Below the pieces are notes generated by a model. It was given only the letters and a program-made list of their open reading frames with translations. It made no database searches and was not told where the DNA came from. Of a stretch of DNA of 39,866 bases, positions 32,580 to 39,866 are shown one piece after another. The position numbers were made by a program, and so were the translations under genes. The stretch comes from Schoenoplectus triqueter. Its lineage: Eukaryota; Streptophyta; Magnoliopsida; Poales; Cyperaceae. The stretch covers positions 1 to 39,866 of the forward strand of contig CAXKVV010000301.1 in assembly GCA_964058805.1 (NCBI GenBank), in the 5' to 3' direction. The first letter of the stretch is position 1. Every line of letters begins with the position of its first letter.

Positions 32580-32602
32580 CCTTGCAATCGAACGGGGCCT
32601 AA
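32580..32602. repeat. Right terminal inverted repeat and target site of the Harbinger element
   Basis: Read from outside in on the minus strand: TTA, then GGCCCCGTTCGATTGCAAGG. The TTA/TAA site and the G-rich start followed by a GTTYGATT motif fit plant Harbinger termini. A short inverted pair, CCATCGC (32528-32534) and GCGATGG (32568-32574), lies just inside. The matching left end was not found. Confidence 0.5.
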
Positions 32603-33206
32603 GGGAGGGATTAAGACTCGCACCAAATTGTATCAAACACAACCTATCAGAATTGTACTACTCCAATTACAATTCTCTTCTTCCTCATCTCTTTCTCTCT
32701 CTTAGCGTGTGTAGATTAGATAAAAAAAATCAGTAGTTTGGTTGTTGGTTGTCTTGTGCATGTTCCTTCTTTTAGAAGAGAGGGTTTCTCATATGAGTTG
32801 GGCTTTAGGCGGGCTCTTAAGTTGGGAAAAACACAATAAATTTTCCTTCACGACTTGTGTGTCGAATCGTTGTTAACTCATTTATCTTTTAAGGATTGAC
32901 CAAGATCCGTGAAAATTATGTCAAAATTTATCATAATGACACATGCAAGAGATCGATCAATACTACTCTCACCCTCATATAATATGAATTTAACATAATT
33001 GATTTTTCAAATCGAAACTTATACATCTCCCCATAATAAACACATACGGAGGATTCAAATCATCCTAAAAGATCAAAAGAGTTTGAGCTTTGCCATATAT
33101 TTTTTTTCATTCACCAAAATAACATTTCACATTAAGTATCAATGCGACACATGCATCATCCATCATGAGTTTCAAACGGAAGCATAAATTCAGGGATTAA
33201 CCTTGA
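32603..33206. other. Remnant interior of the TRIM-like element
   Basis: No gene recognised. By position this is leader sequence of the minus-strand LTR element, between its primer-binding site and the Harbinger insertion. A TATCAAACACAACC motif near 32637 resembles Harbinger-type termini and could be a fragment of another element. Confidence 0.35.
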
Positions 33207-33218
33207 GCTCTGATACCA
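33207..33218 (-). other. Primer-binding site of the TRIM-like element (initiator Met tRNA)
   Basis: TGGTATCAGAGC on the minus strand, five bases inside the LTR-like repeat that ends at 33224. It is identical to the copia primer site at 11981. Its place and strand define this repeat as a 5' LTR in minus orientation. Confidence 0.75.
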
Positions 33219-33223
33219 CTTAT

Positions 33224-33421
33224 TGAAAACTCGATAAACACAAAATAATTTCATTGAAATATTTCATCGAGAACCCTTGTGTGTTGAAATTACAATATGA
33301 TGAGACATGCAAATAATGAAAGAGAAACAAAACGAGTTTTTATTTAACACAAAAACCATAATACAAGAAAACCTCAAGAACTATCCTTGTCATCTTCGCA
33401 CCACATATACAAATGTGAAAA
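33224..33421 (-). repeat. LTR-like repeat of a TRIM-type element, proximal (5') copy
   Basis: 198 bp, ending in CA on the minus strand next to the primer-binding site, and related to 28464-28650. Repeats under 250 bp with no coding interior are characteristic of TRIM elements. The flanking five bases (AACAT on one side, AATGT on the other) are too unlike for a firm target duplication. Confidence 0.6.
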
Positions 33422-34059
33422 ACCAACATAAAAAATTATAAGAGTTGAGTGATATATAAGATAAATGAAAGAGTAAAAAAATATATTAAAAAAATCAAAA
33501 AGAATTGAAAGGTACAGAAGAAATTAACCATTTAATTTATATTATATTTTACAATGAAAATAAATGCTGAGGCAAGTAATATTGGTGGGGCGATAAACGA
33601 CACAATCAGTCTATATGAGCATGGTCGGACCATTCTTAATAAAACAAAAAGAAAGAACAAGAAAAAAACACTATGATACTAAAACCAGAGAGGATCGGAG
33701 AGGAGAACGTGAGAGGAGCAAAAGTGAGGAGGAAGAAGAGAAGCGAGAAAGAATGAGCGGCGTAACTCGTCAGGAGCGGAGAAAAGAGGTAGCACGATTG
33801 AGTAGAAGGGAAGGGAGAAAGAGAAGGGGAGAATAATGAAATTGAGTTTGCAATTGCCAGATCGGAATTACCAAGTTCATTTAGAACAATGGAAGTGCGG
33901 GGTTTGACTTAGGGATGTGGACTGCTTCGTTTATTTTGTGGGATAAATAAATTAAAGGGGTGATCTAGTAATATTCATATGGCGGACTGAATCAGAAATG
34001 ATCGATATAGGTGTCCGGTTCAAATAAATAGAATATTCAGATAAAAAAATTATTTTTTA
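33422..34059. other. Intergenic with a purine-rich tract
   Basis: The plus strand is strongly purine-rich from about 33640 to 33836, with GAGAGGA and GAAGAAGAG runs. The open frame there (33615-33836) is a by-product of the composition: it encodes almost only Arg, Lys and Glu. No homologous gene recognised; the rest shows nothing. Confidence 0.45.
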
Positions 34060-34751
34060 GGCAGAATTGAATATATACCCCTCAATATATTTCAATTTGG
34101 ATATTTACCCCTTCAAACTTGAAAATTGAATATTTATCTCTTAAAATGTTAAAATCTTAGATATTTATCCATAATTATTATTGTCCTTATAGAAATTAAA
34201 ATTATAATAGAATAAAAATACCCTTCCTTTTATTTCCGTTGTTACTTAAATCTACAACAGTCTCTTTAAATAGTCTTGTCCTTTATTTTCTCATGAATTT
34301 CACAAGCTTGAAAATAGATAATTAGAAACCTTCGACACATTCATTAGCCTCCCTGAAAGACTGATCGACCTCCATCAACCTTCCGAAGACACATATGACT
34401 GGATATTCTAAATTTTGACTGTAAAGAAAAATGTATGTGTTTGTTGAGAGTTTCAGATTTGAGAGTTGGAGGAAATTAAAGTTTGAAATTCATACTATTC
34501 ACTTGATCATATGGTAAAAACAAATTAATGCTTCTCAATTTTCTAGCTCTGAGCGAAATATTGCCTGATTGAGGGATATTTGTCCTTTTATAAATTTAAT
34601 TAATTGTTAATTTGATTATTACGAGTATAATAGTAATTTTGGGTAAATATACAAGATTTTGATATTTTGAAGGATAAATATTTAATTTTTAAGTTTGAAG
34701 GGGTAAATATTCAAATTGAAATATGTTGAGGGCTATATACCCAATTTTGCC
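34060..34751. mobile_element. Mutator-like MITE, ~150-bp inverted arms
   Basis: The left end GGCAGAATTGAATATATACC and the inverted right end GGCAAAATTGGGTATATAGC align for about 150 bp inward, including TTTACCCCTTCAAACTT on both arms. Flanks TATTTTTTA and TATTTTACT share the first six of nine bases, a possible decayed 9-bp target duplication. The interior has no gene. Confidence 0.75.
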
Positions 34752-34833
34752 TATTTTACTATACAACCTTTATTTTTCAATGAACCGAGGGGGTGCCCGG
34801 GCGCCGACTGGCGTCTACCTTGATTCCGTCCCA

Positions 34834-35133
34834 GTTTTTAAATAAATATCAAAAAAATCTTAAAAATATTTTTTTAATGGATATATTATTTTACTTATAA
34901 GTTATAATATTTTTATGTAATTTTATTATATTCTATCAAAAAACGTTAAATTGGAGTAGTTTCAAATTATATAAAATTTTAATGGATTTTGATGGAGTAT
35001 CAAATGATAATAAAATTGCATAAAAAATAAAACACTATCAATCTATAAATAAAATAATATATCTATAATTTTTTTATTTAAAATTTTTTGATATTAATTT
35101 AAAAATTCATTATCAAAATTATCAAAATAATTC
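34834..35133. mobile_element. MITE related to 24959-25256, left end truncated
   Basis: The right end, inverted, begins GAATTATTTTGATAATTTT like the family terminus. On the left, homology starts only at TTTTTAAATAAATATCAAAA, so about 25 terminal bases are missing and are replaced by a GC-rich patch (34785-34833, with GTGCCCGGGCGCC). Interior blocks match the other copy. Confidence 0.55.
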
Positions 35134-35618
35134 ATTATCATGGATACCTCCCTATTCATATTTTGGACCCGAGAAAACTCACATGTAAAGGCTGAAACTA
35201 TTTATTGGATCACAAAATATAACTACGTTACATGAGATTGTTTTTTTTCCTGGATGTTTCATTCAGTTCATTTCAAATCACGTGCATCTTTCTTAAACAA
35301 ATAAACTAAGGCTGTAGTTAAAGCAGACAGCAAAAACAAACTGAAACTACTAGTCATAAGTAAGCATAGAAAACGCAAAATTCAGTATTTTTTTACTACA
35401 TATATTCGTAAAACTACTTGCTCCCAAATTCTAAATACTATCGTAATAATAACCATAGAATAGAATAAATTATTGAAGTTCAGGGTATGTTTCGGATCCA
35501 GAACTTGAAATCACCTCTTTATTATTTATACACAATGAAAGCGGGTGACGCTAATTCACTATTTCAAAAAAAAAAACCTCATCATTATACTACATATATT
35601 AGTAAAAATACTTTCCCT
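35134..35618. other. Intergenic, nothing recognised
   Basis: AT-rich with no frame or repeat of note, up to the target duplication CAGTTCTCC at 35619-35627. Confidence 0.45.
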
Positions 35619-35701
35619 CAGTTCTCCGGATTTTTTTTATTTTAGTAAATAAAAAAATAGGAAACTGATAAGATTATCCGGTTTTTGAGTCTTACTGGTC
35701 T

Positions 35702-35825
35702 GGACCGAGTTTGAAACTCGGTTCCAAGTACGGGGACCGAGTTTGAAACTCGGTCCCAATTTTTTTTTACGTTTGAGTGTATTTGAAAATAATAGAAAGC
35801 AGAGACTGAGTTTAAAACTCGGTCC
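35702..35825. repeat. Palindrome array in the left TIR
   Basis: Three palindromes of about 22-24 bases (35702-35725, 35734-35756, 35804-35825) are variants of GGACCGAGTTTGAAACTCGG plus a closing TCC. Two more, slightly diverged, lie in the right TIR at 37329-37351 and 37362-37383. They are the most GC-rich pieces of the termini and may bind a protein, but that is a guess. Confidence 0.85.
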
Positions 35826-36099
35826 TAGATGTCTCGGTCTCATTTTTCTGCTATTATATAGCACACCCAACACTTTTCTCATTCATTTTTCTTCAGCCAA
35901 CCATTTCTTCAAAATCAGCATTGTTACTATTGTAAGAGTTTCCAACTGAAAATTTATTTTTCGACATATCTAGAGCCAATCGGTATTCACCACTCTCATC
36001 TAATCAACATTGTAAGTTTTTCTATTTGGACTATTATTTTTTGCTGTAAAATTAAATACACTAACAATAGGCTTTATTGTTCATACTGTACAGACGACA

Positions 36100-36590
36100 A
36101 TGTTGCTGAACAATGTGTATCACGGAGGTCAAATCTTGAACACTTAAACTGGCGTGGGTTATGACATTTGTGTCGCGTGCACATTTTTTGCCGACGAGAC
36201 AATCAATCTTTGTGACTTGAAGAGGCAGATTCATGCTGGTTTGAAACTGCTCTCTAGCCAATTCAACATCAGTATTAGATCAACATTGCCCCAGCAGGTT
36301 CAAGTGGATTTTTTTATAGCTTATTTCGGGTTGTTTCTGATAAAATTTGGGGAATGATTAAAACAACAGCTCCGTACCAATTACTCAGATATAAAACACT
36401 GGAGCTAGTAATTGAATCTGAATCAATATCTAATTCTTATTATTATGATCCGACTAGTATTACTGGAAGTAGTAACTCAGTCATGGTTGAGGAAAGAACC
36501 CACACCCGAGCTCGGGAGCAGCGACCATCTTGTGTTATGATACAACATATGGATGTAGATGTAGATGTTGATGAGGATGAGGAAGAGTGA
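36100..36590 (+). pseudogene. Decayed open region inside the Mutator-like element
   Basis: From an ATG at 36100 the frame reads about 70 codons, with one TAA at 36145-36147. At a T-run near 36308-36314 coding potential moves to the next frame and continues to 36590, ending in a strongly acidic tail (DVDVDVDEDEEE). Segments such as VYHGGQ, GYDICVACTF and FYSLFRVVSDKIWGMI have protein-like composition. The arrangement resembles the N-terminal region of Mutator-type transposases (small N-terminal domain followed by an acidic stretch), but the SWIM zinc finger and DDE core are missing. Family assignment is tentative. Confidence 0.45.
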
Positions 36591-36828
36591 CACCTGGATG
36601 TCGATGAGGATGACATCTAGGATGTAACACATATAAATATGGATGAAATTGAGGTATCAACAACTATGATGTTTACAACAGAAATGGACTTATCGAGTCG
36701 GTAATATTCTATACTTATATAATATTTATTTCAATTCAAAATTTAAACAATAATTTATAATTTCTAGTTGAAATAATAGGGACAAAGGGGTGAAATGAAA
36801 TATGAGCTTGAATTAGCGATGAGTCTAG

Positions 36829-37020
36829 GAGCGAAACATAAAAACTCGACTCGGCGCCCTCGGTTTCGGGAGCGCAAAACATAAAAATGGGATCACCCCA
36901 AACGAGTCCGGGAGCGCAAAACATGAATACTGGACCCGACATCCTCGATACCACCCAAAACGAGTTTGAGAGCGCTAAACATGAAAACAGGACCCAACGC
37001 CCTCAGTACCACCCAAAATG
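36829..37020 (+). repeat. Imperfect minisatellite, about four units
   Basis: Units begin GAGCG(C)AAAACAT(A/G)AA and continue with GGACCC, CGCCCTCG, TACCACCCAAAACGAGT. Starts are at about 36829, 36870, 36912 and 36970. The first two are shortened (about 41 bases), the last two about 58. All are far more GC-rich than the rest of the element. Confidence 0.75.
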
Positions 37021-37467
37021 ATTCATTTCAATGGTTATGGATGAAATGGAGGGTCGTATCTACAGATTATCAACTCGAGGTCGAGCTTGTTCTAGCAGAA
37101 CATAATTTAGATTAACAGTGTGTTTATATTTTATTGTTATATTTATCAGAACAATTAGATTTTAATTGTTGTTATAATATTTTAATTTATTTGACACTAT
37201 TTTAGAACAATATATTAATCGTGCTTATATTTGATAAACTTTATTTTAATTTTTATTATAATATTTAGACCAATTTACTGACTATCGTGTTTTGTCTTTA
37301 ATATAACACAAACGTAAAAAAAAACTTAGGACCGAGTTTCAAACTCGATCCCGGCACCTAAAATCGAGTTTGAAACTCGATCCAAGCCAGTAAAGCTAAA
37401 AAACCGGATAATCTTATGTGTTCTCTATTTTTTTTATTTACTAAAATAAAAAAATCTGCAGTTCTCA

Positions 37468-38152
37468 GTATAAAAGCACCACAAAATCGGTCCCTTGTGT
37501 ACTTTAAAATGCCGCGCTTCCCCACATGAAGCGGGCTCTTGATTAGATATAAACTATGTATTTACTGAATTCTTGGGATTAGATGAACAGTACCTGTGCG
37601 TCATTTGCCATGGCTACTTGTCTACTAAAAAGAACAAAGTTTGCTATCCCCACTGCACCTATACAACAAGATACATTTTTTTTGTTGATCTAAAGTTACG
37701 AGTTTTGACTTTTGACTGTGATATTCCCAATAACAATAAACAAGCCAGCAAGTAAATATTCCATGAAATAGGCCTGAAGCCGAGCAGCAACAATGCTCCA
37801 CAAATTCATTAGTAGATTTCTTTCACCTGGTTTCAGGTATACAAGCATAAACTGAAATTTTATTACACCCAACAACTAACTGATGAAAGGCAACATGTAA
37901 AATAATCACACATTCTCCCACTCCCTCAACATGAACAATATTTGTTCTGTCTACTTTCACTTTGGAAATATATTTCAAGAATACCCTTATCCGAACTATT
38001 TACAAAACTCTGATGGTGGCCACACTTGTTTGCTGCTAGTTTGGCTGAGGGGCATATTTTCTGAAATTGCTTCCTAGTTCCTAAACAAGGGTAGACACTG
38101 GAAAGGAGGGTGCAGATGCGGGAGAGAGGAAAAGATGCAGATCTAAACACTT
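37468..38152. other. 3' flank of the DUF760-like gene, otherwise nothing
   Basis: No separate gene. Sequence near the right end (about 37780-38152) is likely the 3' UTR of the minus-strand gene that stops at 38153, since it is less AT-rich than the flanking MULE. Short frames at 37573 and 38156-37926 are not convincing. Confidence 0.4.
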
Positions 38153-39467
38153 TCATGAACTTTGATTTTGAGACCTCGGTCCCACTCCACTCGATATTGT
38201 CAAAAGCTGCATAAGCTCAAGTCTGTATTCCAAACCTCTTACATAGTGGCCCAATAACATACACCTATAAATGCAACCAAGTCATTAAAAGAATGATATA
38301 TTCAAAAAGGACAAGAAGATCAAGTAATACCACATTCCACAACAATACTGACACAGTAGAACAAATCAAAGTAGAGGACCAAATTAAAACATGGGTTATA
38401 ATTTACTGTGGACGATGACATTAAGGAGGGAACCTTTTCTCCCAATTGCTGAATCAGTAGTAGTAACACTAGACTGAAATGATGTCAATGTGTTTACCAG
38501 TACATACTAGATACATGTAGACGTTAGAGGTAGATGATTTCAGGATGCATGAACTGATGAAACTTATTTTTTCTTTTAATGAATGTTGGCAGCCGTTGCA
38601 AACCTTTCAAAAAAAGACAGACTGATAAAAAAAATATGGTAAATCTCATTGCATTTTCTCTTTGTAGAATCAACTACGTCACTGATAACTTGGAACAAGT
38701 TTCTTCTAATGAAAAAATCACTTCAGCATAAGTTCAATTCCCCTAATCAACCCCCAACCCAACGCTATCCTCAGAGAAAAAGAAGAAACAAAAAAAGAAA
38801 CAATATACACAAATCCCTAAATCTAATAAAATTCAATACTTTTACCAGAATAAGAGCCGAGCAAGGTAATCTCTAGGCACAGAAATAGAAGGTTGGAATT
38901 GAAGTGAAGTATTTTCTACAATCTCTGTACAATCGTCCTTCCTGATATCTAAGGTCTGATCTTTGGCCTTCTCAGGAGGTGGTGCCCGCATCTTTGGGGA
39001 TAAAGTTGCGAGTAAGCCATGTGCCACCGAGTGAATTGCCTCTTCTACCCCTGGGCACGTTGGTTCCGATAGCTCTGCTACCTACTCAAATGAATAAATT
39101 TTATAATAAAATAAGATCTAGAGGTTCTTCCATTCTTATATATATCTAAAATTTCTTCATGCTGATAATTAACACAATCCTCGTTATGCAATATATCAAT
39201 TAAATTAAAAAAAAAATAGGGCCATTGAGTATATTAATGAAAAACAAGATTTTAGGAAAATTTTGAACCAGGGGTGAAAAGAAATTATTGATGTGAGTAT
39301 GATTTTCTCTACAGGTTACATGTTTCAACGTAGAAAAAAAGGCCAGAAAGATGGTAAACCTTTTCGGGCTTGAGGGATCGTAGATAGTCTAGCAAGTCAT
39401 TCTTCTCTTCTCCAACAAACTGTTGCATCTGCAGTGCTGAATTTTTTCTCTTTAAATAATGCAATTC
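38153..39467 (-). CDS. 3' part of a plant DUF760-like protein, gene continues beyond the window
   Basis: Three minus-strand exons join in phase: 39467-39360, 39081-38846 and 38264-38153, giving 151 residues up to the stop. Each has GT/AG borders. The peptide begins with a charged helical piece (MQQFVGEEKNDLLDYLRSLK), continues through AELSEPTCPGVEEAIHSVAHGLLATLSP, a variable linker, and the highly conserved-looking RDYLARLLFWCMLLGHYVRG followed by LEYRLELMQLL. This pattern of helix, LKPE, Ser-rich linker and terminal LLFWCMLLGHY resembles plant DUF760-type proteins, whose function is not established and which are often plastid-targeted. The N-terminal exons, including any transit peptide, lie outside the window or were not found between 39468 and 39866. 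Gene structure is firm; family name is less certain. Confidence 0.75.
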
Positions 39468-39866
39468 CTAAAATTCAAAAGAGAAGATTTAGCAGCAATA
39501 TTCAATGTATGTTTTTGTAACATGTACTGTGTTAGTAATGAATCAGCTTATGCAAAACAATCTGTCAAGGTTACAAGTATTAATACAATACCGTGAACAG
39601 CATAAGGTAACCTAATTTTACCATGGACATCTACAGAATACAGTGCATGTACCTGCCGGACAAGCATTAGATTTGAACAAACCTCTTATCTTTATCTTTA
39701 TTTTAGGCAAAAAAAAAACAACTGCTCCATAACAAGTGTATCAGTACAGGCATTGTCAAGTTGATCTAACCATACCGAAGTATACCAGCACTCTTTCAGT
39801 TTAGGTTTCACAAGGAAATTTCCATCCATCTTAATATTATTGTTCATGCAAATTTTGTAACCTTGG
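39468..39866 (-). other. Probable intron of the DUF760-like gene
   Basis: Minus-strand sequence upstream of the 39467 acceptor (TTTTGAATTTTAG). It shows no exon with fitting phase, so it is most simply intron running to the window edge. Confidence 0.4.

Larger units (their letters stand above)
28959..32599. mobile_element. PIF/Harbinger transposon with two convergent genes
   Basis: The two genes that define plant PIF/Harbinger elements are both here: a DDE transposase (29436-30736, +) and a Myb/SANT-like DNA-binding protein (32275-30763, -), tail to tail with 26 bases between stop codons. The right end is probably at 32599, where the inverted terminus reads GGCCCCGTTCGATTGCAAGG and is followed by TAA, a fitting 3-bp target site. 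The left end is not resolved; a TAA followed by a GTGTTTGATA motif at 28956-28981 is a weak candidate. A second motif, TATCAAACACAACC at about 32637-32650, could mark another end. Confidence 0.75.
35628..37458. mobile_element. 1.83-kb Mutator-like element with long palindrome-bearing TIRs
   Basis: Flanking bases CAGTTCTCC (35619-35627) and CAGTTCTCA (37459-37467) match at 8 of 9, the 9-bp duplication expected for Mutator-like elements. The inverted repeats run about 140 bp: GATTTTTTTATTTTAGTAAA, then AAGATTATCCGG, then two copies of an ACCGAGTTTGAAACTCGG palindrome, then a T-run and ACGTTTG. A TATATAG box lies at 35855-35861, just inside the left repeat. The interior holds a decayed coding region (36100-36590) and a minisatellite (36829-37020). 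No transposase core is present, so it is non-autonomous. Confidence 0.85.

Overview
This is nuclear DNA of a flowering plant, most likely a eudicot. The signs are AT-rich intergenic sequence, spliced genes of plant families (a plant-only QALGGH zinc finger with a C-terminal EAR motif, an A3-type cyclin), plant mobile elements (Ty1/copia, PIF/Harbinger, Mutator-like, hAT-like) and long TTA/TA microsatellites. I cannot name the species.

Three host genes are supported. A single-exon C2H2 zinc-finger repressor lies at 19220-19777 (+). A seven-exon A-type cyclin of 379 residues lies at 24522-21629 (-), with KEN and destruction boxes and E2F-like promoter sites. The 3' part of a gene that resembles plant DUF760-type proteins lies at 39467-38153 (-) and runs off the right edge. 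The zinc-finger and cyclin genes are convergent, and a 1.2 kb Tourist-like element sits between their 3' ends. A possible single terminal exon of an unrecognised gene lies at 10580-10494 (-).

Nearly everything else is transposon. 0-11 kb is a graveyard of small inverted-repeat elements and microsatellites. 11.3-18.4 kb is a young, complete copia retrotransposon: two 656-bp LTRs with 7 differences, a perfect GTGAA target duplication, gag, and pol in a different frame. Its leader appears to contain a 1.3 kb intron that would place the gag start codon inside the LTR. 24.9-28.5 kb is a run of nested MITEs, two with perfect 9-10 bp target duplications, one of which carries three GC-rich palindromes. 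28.5-33.4 kb is a PIF/Harbinger element with an open DDE transposase and a convergent Myb-like partner gene, lying between two LTR-like repeats of an older TRIM-like element. 34-37.5 kb holds further long-TIR elements, including a 1.83 kb Mutator-like element with palindrome-studded termini, a decayed open region and a minisatellite.

The host genes do not form a shared pathway. The main interest is transposon biology: the copia leader intron, the two-gene Harbinger element, and repeat or palindrome structures captured inside MITEs.
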